Source: Caulobacter sp. UNC358MFTsu5.1 (GTDB taxonomy: Bacteria; Pseudomonadota; Alphaproteobacteria; Caulobacterales; Caulobacteraceae). Taken from it: DNA of 64,000 nucleotides. Of the stretch, positions 52,371-59,758 are shown piece after piece; the stretch's first letter is position 1; each line of letters begins with the position of its first letter. Made by a program: the position numbers and the translations under genes. A model generated the notes under the pieces. That model was not told where the DNA came from. It ran no database searches and was given only the letters and a program-made list of their open reading frames with translations. The stretch covers positions 248,092 to 312,091 of the forward strand of contig NZ_JONW01000010.1 in assembly GCF_000712075.1 (NCBI RefSeq), in the 5' to 3' direction.

Positions 52371-52864
52371 TGTCGGCGGCTCTCAAGGAAATGGCCCCGG
52401 AGCCGCACGACTTCCGCAAGGCGATGGGCAGCTTCGCGGCGGGGGTGACCGTGGTCACCGTCTGTCACGAAGGGCGCCTGGTCGGCACCACGGTCAGCGC
52501 CTTCAGCTCGGTGTCGATGGACCCGCCGCTGGTCATGGTCTGCCTCAAGCGCGACAGCCGCACCCTGGCGGCGCTGGGCCAGGCCGGGAGCTTCTGCGTC
52601 AACATCCTGGCCAGCGACCAGGGCGACCTGGCCTATCGCTTCGCCAAGAGCGGGGCCGACGACCGCTTCGCCCTGACCGTCGTCGAGGCCGGAGTGGGCG
52701 GCCACCCGCTGCTGGCCGGCGCGGTCGCGGCGGTCGAATGCGACCTGCACGCCGCCCACGACGGCGGCGATCACGAGATCCTGGTCGGCCGCGTCCTGCG
52801 CGTGGCGGTCGACGACGCCAAGGCCCCGCTCGTCTATGTGCGCGGCGGCTTTCTGAACGCTTAG
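52370..52864 (+). CDS. Flavin reductase (RutF/HpaC like)
   Basis: 164 residues with FRKAMGSFAAGVTVVTV, GTTVSAFSSVSMDPPLVMVCLKRDS, FCVNILASDQ and a C-terminal LVYVRGGFLNA, the pattern of short-chain FMN reductases of two-component monooxygenases. It should feed reduced FMN to the RutA-like enzyme; supply to the Rieske oxygenase is possible but less likely. The ATG overlaps the M20 stop (TGATG). Confidence 0.92.
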   Translation: MSAALKEMAPEPHDFRKAMGSFAAGVTVVTVCHEGRLVGTTVSAFSSVSMDPPLVMVCLKRDSRTLAALGQAGSFCVNILASDQGDLAYRFAKSGADDRFALTVVEAGVGGHPLLAGAVAAVECDLHAAHDGGDHEILVGRVLRVAVDDAKAPLVYVRGGFLNA

Positions 52865-52876
52865 GGGAGCGGTTCC

Positions 52877-53689
52877 ATGACCTACGACGTCCTCGACGTG
52901 AAGCCGATGACCCGCCGGATCGGCGCCGAGATCTTCGGCGTCGACCTGGGAAAACCGCTCTCGAACCGCCAGTTCGAGGAGATCCACCAGGCCCTGACCC
53001 AGCACCAGGTGATCTTCTTCCGCGACCAGGAGATGGACCACGACGCCCACAAGGCCCTGGGCCGCAAGTTCGGCGACCTGGCCATCCATTCGGGCGTGCC
53101 GGGCCTGGCCGACCATCCGGAGATCGTGGCCATCCATGCCGACGCCAACTCCAAGTTCGTGGCGGGCGAGAACTGGCACTCGGACCTGACCTGCGATCCG
53201 GAACCGCCCCTGGGCAGCATCCTCTACATGAAGGTCCTGCCCGACGACGGCGGCGATACCTGCTTCGCCAGCATGTACGCGGCCTACGAAACGCTGTCGG
53301 ACCGGATGAAGGCCTATCTGGAAGGTCTTTCGGCCGAGCACGACGCCAATCCGGTCTACAAGGCGATCTTCCCGGACATCGACCGCAAGTACAATTGCTC
53401 GGTCCACCCGATCGTCCGCACCCATCCCGTGAGCGGCAAGAAGAGCCTGTTCGTCAATCCGTCCTACACGACCCGGATCATGGGCCTGTCCAAGGCCGAG
53501 AGCACGGCGATCCTGAACTTCCTCTACCAGCACGCCAGCAACCCCGACTTCCAGGTGCGCTTCCGCTGGAAGAAGAACTCGGTGGCCTTCTGGGACAACC
53601 GCTGCACCTGGCACCAGGCGATCTGGGACTATTTCCCCGACACGCGCACGGGCTACCGGGTGACGGTGGCGGGCGACAAGCCGGTTTGA
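52877..53689 (+). CDS. TauD/TfdA-family Fe(II)/2-oxoglutarate dioxygenase 1
   Basis: 270 residues with the metal site His101-x-Asp103 (ENWHSDLT), a distal His in WDNRCTWHQ (about residue 247) and the 2-oxoglutarate-binding Arg in TRTGYRVT. TauD-type enzymes hydroxylate next to S, O or N and release an aldehyde or cleave an ether or amide side chain. It ends the RutA-like operon (12 bases after the flavin reductase). A family B repeat begins 12 bases after its stop. Confidence 0.9.
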   Translation: MTYDVLDVKPMTRRIGAEIFGVDLGKPLSNRQFEEIHQALTQHQVIFFRDQEMDHDAHKALGRKFGDLAIHSGVPGLADHPEIVAIHADANSKFVAGENWHSDLTCDPEPPLGSILYMKVLPDDGGDTCFASMYAAYETLSDRMKAYLEGLSAEHDANPVYKAIFPDIDRKYNCSVHPIVRTHPVSGKKSLFVNPSYTTRIMGLSKAESTAILNFLYQHASNPDFQVRFRWKKNSVAFWDNRCTWHQAIWDYFPDTRTGYRVTVAGDKPV

Positions 53690-53700
53690 ACCCAACCACC

Positions 53701-53811
53701 GTTGTCATCCCGGTCGAAGCGAAGCGTGGAGCCGGGACCCAGGTGAACCGCACCGCCTCGCCCAGTCCCCTGGGGCCCGGACAGCCTCTGCGAGGCTTCC
53801 GGTGTGACAAC
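53701..53811. repeat. Palindromic element, family B copy 1
   Basis: Terminal arms GTTGTCATCCCGG (53701-53713) and CCGGTGTGACAAC (53799-53811), two mismatches. The interior shares CCGGGACCCAGGTGAACCGC and CCCAGTCCCCTGGG with the copy at 57292-57397 in the same orientation. It lies between TauD1 and the epimerase gene and leaves only 17 bases before the epimerase ATG. Confidence 0.88.
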
Positions 53812-53828
53812 CTTTGTCGAGCTGCAAG

Positions 53829-54650
53829 ATGAGCTTAGCCGACCGCCGCATCCTCCTTCTCGGCGCGGCCGGCGGCATCGGTTCCGCCATCCGCGAAGGT
53901 CTGGCCGGCCGCTACGGCCTGATGCGCCTGGCTGACATCGCGCCGATGACCCCGGCTGGGCGCGGCGAGGAAATCGCCCACGCCGACCTGCTCGACATCC
54001 CCTCCCTGACCGCCGCCATGGCCGGGATCGACTGCGTGGTCCACATGGCCGGCGTGCCGGTCGAGCCCGAGACGAACGCCTGGGAGCAGGTGCTGCCGGC
54101 CAACATCGTCGGCGTCCACAACCTGTTCGAGGCGGCCCGGCGGGCGGCTGTGAAGCGGGTGCTGTTCGCCTCGTCGCACCACGCGGCCGGCTTCCATCGG
54201 CGGGAGGCGCCGACGCCCCAGACCCTGGTCCCGCGGCCCGACAGCTACTACGGCGTCAGCAAGGTGTTCGGCGAGGCCATGGGCCGGATGTACGCCGACA
54301 AGTTCGGCCTGCAGGTGCTCGCCTTACGGATCGGCGCCTATCGCGAGCGGCCGTCCGACCCGCGCCAGCTGGCGGTCTGGATCAGCCCGCGCGACATGGT
54401 CGAGCTGGTGCGCTGCGGGATCGAGGCGCCGGATTTCGGCTATGCCACGGTCTGCGGAGTCTCGGCCAACACGCGGAACTTCTGGGACAATTCGGCCGTC
54501 GCCTTCCTCGGCTATGCGCCGCGCGACAATGCCGAGGCCTGGGCGGCCGAGGTGCTGGCCGGAGCGCCCGAGGACCCGGTCGCCTTGCCGTTCCAGGGCG
54601 GCTGGTACTGCGCCAAGGATTTCGTCGGCGACCCCTCGCGGGTCGACTAG
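53829..54650 (+). CDS. NAD-dependent epimerase/dehydratase (uronate dehydrogenase like)
   Basis: 273 residues: Rossmann motif GAAGGIGSAIREGL (about 13-26), DLLDIPSLTAAM, SS-HH active-site segment (FASSHHAAGFH) and the catalytic YYGVSKVFGE. The short size and the LRIGAYRERPSDPRQLAVWISPRDMVELVRCGIEAP region match uronate (Udh-type) dehydrogenases that oxidise uronic acids to lactones. The ATG at 53829 has a poor ribosome-binding site and follows directly on a family B repeat, so expression may depend on read-through. Confidence 0.85.
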   Translation: MSLADRRILLLGAAGGIGSAIREGLAGRYGLMRLADIAPMTPAGRGEEIAHADLLDIPSLTAAMAGIDCVVHMAGVPVEPETNAWEQVLPANIVGVHNLFEAARRAAVKRVLFASSHHAAGFHRREAPTPQTLVPRPDSYYGVSKVFGEAMGRMYADKFGLQVLALRIGAYRERPSDPRQLAVWISPRDMVELVRCGIEAPDFGYATVCGVSANTRNFWDNSAVAFLGYAPRDNAEAWAAEVLAGAPEDPVALPFQGGWYCAKDFVGDPSRVD

Positions 54651-55255
54651 GCGCCCAGGCGGTCGACCAGATAGAGCCGCGCCATCGACCGGAACTCGGC
54701 GATCGCCTGGGCCGGGGCGGGTTCGGCCTCGAGCATGGCGACCATCTTCATGCTGCCCAGGAAGGCGATGGCCACGTCGCGGACGGCCTGGGCGGGCTTG
54801 TCCGGCGCGCGCCTGGCCAGGAGGGCGGCGATCCGGTCGCGCATCATGTCGCGCAGGGCGGCCGAGCGGGTGTTGCGGTCCGGCCGGCTGTCGACCAGGG
54901 CCAGGGCCGCGTCGCGCTCGTGGCGGCGGCTGGGGAACAGGTCCAGCAGGGCGTCGGCCAGGGCGGCGGTCGACAGGCCGGGTAGGGCGGCCTCCAGCGC
55001 GTCCAGCGCCTCGCCCAGCTGGCCCGCGTAGCGGTCGATCAGGGCGTCGGCCAGCACGTCCTTGTTCGGGAAGAACTGGTACAGCGATCCGATGGGCGCG
55101 CCCGCCCGGGCGGCGATCTGGGTCATGGTCGCCGCCTCGAAGCCCTTCTCCGCGAACACCGCCAGGGCCGCGTCCTGCAGGGCGGCCACGCGCAGTTCGC
55201 CCCGTTTGCGCTGGGGCGCACGGGCGGCGGTTGACTTAGATGAGGGCATCCTCAT
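54647..55255 (-). CDS. TetR-family regulator, divergent from the YecD-like gene
   Basis: 202 residues with a TetR helix-turn-helix at about 28-75 (AVFAEKGFEAATMTQIAARAGAPIGSLYQFFPNKDVLADALI) and a helical ligand domain. Starts at 55255 and 55249 are both possible; both fall inside the first of two tandem operator-like repeats, implying autorepression. The stop overlaps the convergent epimerase stop by CTAG bases. It most likely represses itself and the hydrolase at 55348. Confidence 0.88.
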   Translation of the reverse strand: MRMPSSKSTAARAPQRKRGELRVAALQDAALAVFAEKGFEAATMTQIAARAGAPIGSLYQFFPNKDVLADALIDRYAGQLGEALDALEAALPGLSTAALADALLDLFPSRRHERDAALALVDSRPDRNTRSAALRDMMRDRIAALLARRAPDKPAQAVRDVAIAFLGSMKMVAMLEAEPAPAQAIAEFRSMARLYLVDRLGA

Positions 55256-55284
55256 ATATCCATAGGTGAGCTCATCCTCATATA
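55241..55284. promoter_or_regulatory. Tandem operator-like repeats between tetR and the YecD-like gene
   Basis: TGAGGGCATCCTCATATA (55241-55258) and TGAGCTCATCCTCATATA (55267-55284) are direct repeats with a 26-base period. Each has the partly palindromic form TGAG-N6-CTCA. Two sites spaced 2.5 helical turns apart between divergent genes are typical of a TetR-family autoregulated switch. Confidence 0.75.
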
Positions 55285-55347
55285 ACGAGCCGACGCGTCG
55301 CGGGCTAGCGGCGTGCGCGCCGGCGCTTGCCCGAAAGGCGACTTCCC

Positions 55348-55917
55348 ATGATCAAGCTCGATCCCAAGACCACGGCCCTGGTGCTGATCGACCTGCAGAA
55401 CGGCATCCTGGCCATGCCCGTCGCGCCCCGCACGGGCCCCCAGGCCCTGGCGGCCGGCAAGGCCCTGGCCGAGCGCTTCCGCGCCGCCGGCGCCCCCGTG
55501 GTGTTGGTCAATGTGGCCTTCGCCGCCGACGACGGCGACCGGGTCAAGACGCCCGTCGACCAGCCGATGGCCCTGCCGCCCGGCGGCTTCCCGGCCGGCT
55601 GGGGCGACCTGGCCGACGGCCTGGCCCAGCCCGGCGACATCCGCGTGACAAAGCGCCAGTGGAACGCCTTCCACCAGACAGGGCTGGACCTGGAACTGCG
55701 CCGGCGGGGGATCACCACGGTGGTCCTGGCCGGGGTGGCGACCAATCTGGGCGTCGAGTCGACCGCGCGGGCCGGCTACGAGCACGGCTACGCCATGGTG
55801 CTGGTCGAGGACGCGATGACCACCTTCTCGCCCGAGATGCACGCCTTCGCGGTCGAGCGCATCTTCCCGCGCATCGGCCGGGTGAGCACGGCGTCGGATC
55901 TGGCCCTGGAGGCCTGA
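55348..55917 (+). CDS. YecD-like isochorismatase-family protein
   Basis: 189 residues. MIKLDPKTTALVLIDLQNGIL, VTKRQWNAFHQTGLDLELRRRGI and GVATNLGVESTARAGYE follow E. coli YecD closely. Asp15 and the Lys of TKRQW are present, but the nucleophile Cys of the family is Gly (NLGVEST), as in YecD itself, so hydrolase activity by the standard mechanism is not expected. The ATG at 55348 gives the YecD N-terminus. It is controlled by the divergent TetR gene through the tandem repeats. Confidence 0.88.
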   Translation: MIKLDPKTTALVLIDLQNGILAMPVAPRTGPQALAAGKALAERFRAAGAPVVLVNVAFAADDGDRVKTPVDQPMALPPGGFPAGWGDLADGLAQPGDIRVTKRQWNAFHQTGLDLELRRRGITTVVLAGVATNLGVESTARAGYEHGYAMVLVEDAMTTFSPEMHAFAVERIFPRIGRVSTASDLALEA

Positions 55918-55924
55918 CGGACGG

Positions 55925-55953
55925 CGCGCCGCGTTCGCGGACGCGGCGCGTTT
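55925..55953. terminator. Bidirectional terminator between convergent genes
   Basis: CGCGCCGCG (55925-55933) and CGCGGCGCG (55942-55950), perfect arms with an 8-base loop, then TTT. It lies in the 41-base gap between the YecD-like stop and the VOC stop. Confidence 0.75.
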
Positions 55954-55958
55954 CCCGG

Positions 55959-56444
55959 CTACTCGCGGGTGAAGTCGGCCGGGATCTCCGGGTTCGCGCC
56001 CGCCTTGCCCCACAGGACGATCTCGTTGCCCCACGGGTCGCGGAAGGCGTGGTTGTAGCCGTTGAACTCGGCCCAGTAATGGTCGCGCCACAGCAGGGTC
56101 GCGCCCAGCTCCTGGGCCTTGCCCAGGATGCGGTCGGCGCTGTCGTCGTCGCCGATCAGCACCCAGACGCGGGGTTTGCGGCCGTCGGTCGACAGGTGGC
56201 GGGGCTCGACGCCGGCGGGCTCGGGGTGGGGACGGGCGTTGGCGGCCTTGAAGATCCCCAGGTGCAGGTTGCCGATCTCGCTGTCGGTCCCGTCGCTCTT
56301 CTTGAAGAAGCCGCCGGGCACCATGCGATGGTACTCGCCCTGCGGCCGGGCGTCGTTCTGCCAGCCGAAGACCTCCGCATAGAAGTTGCCGGCGGCGTCC
56401 GGGTCTTCCGAGGCCAGGTCGACGAAGATCAGGGTGTTGGTCAC
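55959..56444 (-). CDS. VOC-superfamily (glyoxalase/bleomycin resistance like) protein
   Basis: 161 residues from a GTG start overlapping the SDR stop (GTGA). Two beta-alpha-beta modules are visible: TLIFVDLASEDPDAAGNFYAEVFGW and VWVLIGDDDSADRILGKAQELGATLLW...FRDPWGNEIVLWGK. Metal ligands are plausible at His/Glu positions in strand 1 and DPWGNE. Such proteins act as lyases, dioxygenases or binding proteins; the role here is unknown. Confidence 0.83.
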   Translation of the reverse strand: MTNTLIFVDLASEDPDAAGNFYAEVFGWQNDARPQGEYHRMVPGGFFKKSDGTDSEIGNLHLGIFKAANARPHPEPAGVEPRHLSTDGRKPRVWVLIGDDDSADRILGKAQELGATLLWRDHYWAEFNGYNHAFRDPWGNEIVLWGKAGANPEIPADFTRE

Positions 56445-57268
56445 GGGCGGTCCTCAAAACCGATGGAAAGGGTCAGGTCCTTCCAGGCGTCGATGTCGGC
56501 CTGGAGGCCGGCGGCGGCGTAGCCGGCGTATTTCAGGGCGTCCTCGCCCAGCAGCAGGTGCAGGGGCGGGGCCTCCTCGTCGGCGATGCGCAGGACCGCC
56601 TGGGCGGCCTTGGCCGGGTCGCCCGGCTCGTGGCCGGCGTGGTCGGCCATGATCCGTTCGGCGTCGCGGGCCAGGCCGTCGTAGTCGGCGATCTTGCTGG
56701 CCACGATCGTCTTGGAGCCGCCGGCGAAATTGGTGCGCAGGCCGCCGGGGGCGACGTTGGTGACCTTGATGCCTAGCTCGGCCACCTCGGCGGCCAGGGT
56801 CTGGGTCAGGCCCTCCAGCGCCCACTTGCTGGCGCAGTAGACGCCGGTGCCGGCCCAGACGGCCAGGCCCGAGACCGAGGTGACGTTGATGATCCGCCCG
56901 GTCCGGCGGGCGCGCATGGCCGGCAGAACGGCCTTCAGCATCGCCAGCGGGCCGACGACGTTGGTCTCGAACTGGGCGCGGAGTTCGTCCAGCGAGGCTT
57001 CCTCCACCGCGCCCACGAGGCCGTAGCCGGCGTTGTTGACCAGGACGTCGATCTTACCGACGGCCTCCACCTCGGCGACGCCCTTACGGACCGCCGCCTC
57101 GTCGGTGACGTCCAGCACCAGGGCATGGCCGCCCAGCAGCTCGAAGGCGTCGGCGTCCTTGGCCTTGCGCACCGTGCCGAAGACGGTGTCGCCGCGCGCG
57201 ATGGCCGCCAGGGCGATCTCGCGGCCCAGTCCGCCGGACACGCCGGTGATCAGCCAGGTCTTGGTCAT
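56441..57268 (-). CDS. SDR-family oxidoreductase
   Basis: 275 residues with TGVSGGLGREIA (cofactor loop), NNAGYG, the Ser of VTSVSG and catalytic YCASK. The C-terminal region follows the classical SDR group often annotated oxidoreductase/SDR near TetR regulators. It is translationally coupled to the VOC gene. NADP(H) use is likely from the Arg in the second strand (TVRKAKD). A family B repeat starts 24 bases upstream of its start codon. Confidence 0.9.
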   Translation of the reverse strand: MTKTWLITGVSGGLGREIALAAIARGDTVFGTVRKAKDADAFELLGGHALVLDVTDEAAVRKGVAEVEAVGKIDVLVNNAGYGLVGAVEEASLDELRAQFETNVVGPLAMLKAVLPAMRARRTGRIINVTSVSGLAVWAGTGVYCASKWALEGLTQTLAAEVAELGIKVTNVAPGGLRTNFAGGSKTIVASKIADYDGLARDAERIMADHAGHEPGDPAKAAQAVLRIADEEAPPLHLLLGEDALKYAGYAAAGLQADIDAWKDLTLSIGFEDRP

Positions 57269-57291
57269 CGACTTCTCAACTCATCAAAGGG

Positions 57292-57397
57292 TGTCATCCC
57301 GGAAGCGCGTAGCGCTGTCCGGGACCCAGGTGAACCGCACCGCATCCGCCCAGTCCCCTGGGTCCCGGACAGCCTCTGCGAGGCTTCCGGGATGACA
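57292..57397. repeat. Palindromic element, family B copy 2
   Basis: Perfect 15-base terminal arms TGTCATCCCGGAAGC (57292-57306) and GCTTCCGGGATGACA (57383-57397). The interior matches copy 1 at 53701-53811 in the same orientation. It lies between the start of the SDR gene and the stop of TauD2 (18 bases away). Confidence 0.9.
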
Positions 57398-57415
57398 ACG
57401 GAAGGTGCGGCGAAA

Positions 57416-58294
57416 CTAGTACGGCTTGTCGCCCTTCACCCACAGCCGGTGCATGGTCCGGAAGTACTTGGTGTCGTCGTACAGCGTGCCGGTGTGCAGG
57501 GTGCAGCGGTTGTCCCACATCAGCAGGTCGCCCTTGGACCACTTGTGGCGGTAGACGAAGTCGTCGCCGGTCATGAACGCCACCAGCTCCTCGATCAGGG
57601 CCAGGCCCTCGGGGCCGGGCTTGCCGATCACCTCGGTCACCGTGCCGGTCGAGGGCCACAGGGCCTTGCGGCCGTCGGCCGGGTGGGTGCGGATCAGCGG
57701 GTGCTCGACGTCGGGATTGGCCGCCTCCAGCTCGGGCGACAGGTTCTGCTGCTGGCCGAACTGGCGGGTGGCCATGAAGTGCTTGTAGCTGTGGTGCAGG
57801 CTCAGCGGCAGCAGCTCGGCCTGCTTCTCGGGCGAGAGGGCGTTCCAGGCGGCGCAGCCGTCGGCCAGCAGGGTGTCGGAGCCCTCGTCGGGCACCTCGA
57901 CCGCATAGAGCATGGTCAGCATCACCGGCTCGGGCTTGTAGCTGTAGTCGGTGTGCCAGCCGACGCCGTCGTTGTGGGCGCCGATCGGCTTGCCGTCCAC
58001 GACCCGGTTGCTGAGGATGAAGATCTTCGGATAGCCGGGCAGGGTGAAGCGGGTCTGGGTGTGGTCCTCGGCCTCGCCGAACCGGCCGATGAAGCGCATC
58101 AAGTCGTCCGGCGTCATCGACTGGCCAGGGATCACCACGGCGCCGTGGCGATGGAAGGCGGCCACCACCTTGTCGATCTCGGCGTCGGGCGCGGTCGACA
58201 GGTCCAGGTCGTGGATGCGGGCGCCGAAGCCGGGCTTCAGTTCCGAGATCGTCAGGTCGTCGGCGAGCGTCATGTCCACGGGCGCGGTCCTCAT
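57416..58294 (-). CDS. TauD/TfdA-family Fe(II)/2-oxoglutarate dioxygenase 2
   Basis: 292 residues with His114-x-Asp116 (VGWHTDYSY), distal His in WDNRCTLHTG and Arg in RTMHRLWVKGD. The WHTD..YKPEP form is typical of the TfdA/SdpA-like branch; it is only distantly like TauD1. GTG and ATG starts at 58279 and 58273 are alternatives with better-placed GAGGA, so the N-terminus is uncertain by seven residues. It is divergent from the Rieske operon. Confidence 0.88.
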   Translation of the reverse strand: MRTAPVDMTLADDLTISELKPGFGARIHDLDLSTAPDAEIDKVVAAFHRHGAVVIPGQSMTPDDLMRFIGRFGEAEDHTQTRFTLPGYPKIFILSNRVVDGKPIGAHNDGVGWHTDYSYKPEPVMLTMLYAVEVPDEGSDTLLADGCAAWNALSPEKQAELLPLSLHHSYKHFMATRQFGQQQNLSPELEAANPDVEHPLIRTHPADGRKALWPSTGTVTEVIGKPGPEGLALIEELVAFMTGDDFVYRHKWSKGDLLMWDNRCTLHTGTLYDDTKYFRTMHRLWVKGDKPY

Positions 58295-58549
58295 CGAAGC
58301 TTTGTGAGCTCAACCTAGGCCCCGTCCAAGGCCACGTCTTGCCGGTACGCGCACGACGGCTTTGCGTGCGCGTCCGGCAAAGTCATCCGGCGCCGCAAGC
58401 TTGCGCGCCTTTTGCTCATTTCCGCCCGAGAACCCGGCGACGCCGCCCGCTGGCCAGGCGACGGCCAACTTATCGTGCGCGCTGGTGCAAGACCGGTGGG
58501 CGCGCCCCGCCTAGCCTTCGTATCGATCTTGCGAAGGAGCGCAGCCGCC
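58295..58549. promoter_or_regulatory. Divergent control region of TauD2 and the Rieske operon
   Basis: The 255-base region holds a long inverted repeat TTGCCGGTACGCGCACG (58339-58355) / CGTGCGCGTCCGGCAA (58365-58380), complementary except for one bulged T. A perfect 12-base palindrome CGCAAGCTTGCG (58394-58405) and a TGAGCTCA palindrome near 58305 follow the pattern. These are the best candidates for AraC-regulator sites of the cluster. AAGGAGC precedes the Rieske ATG. Confidence 0.55.
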
Positions 58550-59758
58550 ATGGGCCTCTCGCCCGCACCCAATCTCGACGACGCCTTCTTCGACGGCCTG
58601 TCGCGCTCGATGCGCGACGTCGACGCGGCCGAGACCCTGCCGCCCGCCTGCTACACCGACGCGGCCTTCTACGACTTCGAGAAGGAGGCGCTGTTCAATC
58701 ACGAATGGCTGTGCGTGGGCCGCGTGGACTGGGTGAAGGAGGCCGGCGACTACTTCACCACCACGATCATCGGCGAGCCGATCATCGTCACCCGCAACCG
58801 CTCCAACGAGATCAAGGCGATGTCGGCGGTGTGCCAGCACCGCGCCATGCTGGTGGCCGAGGGCCGGGGCAACACCCGGGGCTTCGTCTGCCCCTATCAC
58901 CACTGGGTCTATTCGCTGAACGGCGACCTGGTGAACGCCCCGGCCATGGAGCGGGCCTGCGACTTCGACAAGAAGGCCGTCAAGCTGCCGACCTTCAAGG
59001 TCGAGGTCTGGCTGGGTTTCATCTTCATCAATTTCGACGCCGACGCGCCGCCCCTGGCCCCGCGCCTGACGGCGGTCGAGGCGGCGGTGGCTAACTACGA
59101 CCTCGCCAACGCCGAGGGCCTGACCCCGCCGATGACCGGCCAGTTCGCCTGGAACTGGAAGGTGATGTTCGAGAACAACAACGACGGCTACCACGCCAAC
59201 AAGCTGCATCGCGGCCCGCTGCACGACTTCATCCCCAGCGAGCTCTGCAGCTTCCCCGAGGCGGGCGCGGACGACGCCGGCTTCCTGCGCTTCAACGGCA
59301 CCACTCATCCGGACGTCAGCTTCAACCCGACCCAGAAGGCCGTGCTGCCGGTCTTCCCGAAGCTGACCGACCAGGACCGCAACCGCGCCACCTTCGCCAA
59401 CATCCCGCCGACCCTGTCGCTGGTGATGACCAGCGACATGGTCATCTACCTGATCCTGCGGCCCACGGGTCCCGAGACCATGGAGCAGGACACCGGCCTG
59501 CTGGTCGCGCCGGGCGCCACCGAGGTCAACGGCTTCGAGGAGCGGCTGGAGATGATCATGACCTCGGCGGGCAAGATCATCGCCCAGGACATGCACGTCG
59601 ACGAACTGGTCCAGGTGGGCCTGCGCTCGCGGTTCGCGGTGCGCGGCCGGTACTCCTGGCAGGAGGGGGCGCAGGTGCAGTTCAACCGCTGGCTCACGCC
59701 GCGCTACCAGAAGGCCTGGGCGGCGCTGAAAGGCCCGAAGGCGGAGGTCGCCGCATGA
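58550..59758 (+). CDS. Rieske non-haem iron oxygenase, alpha subunit
   Basis: 402 residues. The Rieske [2Fe-2S] site is Cys95-x-His97 and Cys114-x2-His117 (CQHRAM, CPYHHWVY). The mononuclear Fe site is in the C-terminal domain: FENNNDGYHANKLH with Asp212, His215 and His220. Such oxygenases hydroxylate or demethylate aromatic and N-methyl compounds. No ferredoxin or reductase gene is adjacent, so electrons must come from elsewhere. The stop overlaps the dioxygenase start by 4 bases. Confidence 0.92.
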   Translation: MGLSPAPNLDDAFFDGLSRSMRDVDAAETLPPACYTDAAFYDFEKEALFNHEWLCVGRVDWVKEAGDYFTTTIIGEPIIVTRNRSNEIKAMSAVCQHRAMLVAEGRGNTRGFVCPYHHWVYSLNGDLVNAPAMERACDFDKKAVKLPTFKVEVWLGFIFINFDADAPPLAPRLTAVEAAVANYDLANAEGLTPPMTGQFAWNWKVMFENNNDGYHANKLHRGPLHDFIPSELCSFPEAGADDAGFLRFNGTTHPDVSFNPTQKAVLPVFPKLTDQDRNRATFANIPPTLSLVMTSDMVIYLILRPTGPETMEQDTGLLVAPGATEVNGFEERLEMIMTSAGKIIAQDMHVDELVQVGLRSRFAVRGRYSWQEGAQVQFNRWLTPRYQKAWAALKGPKAEVAA

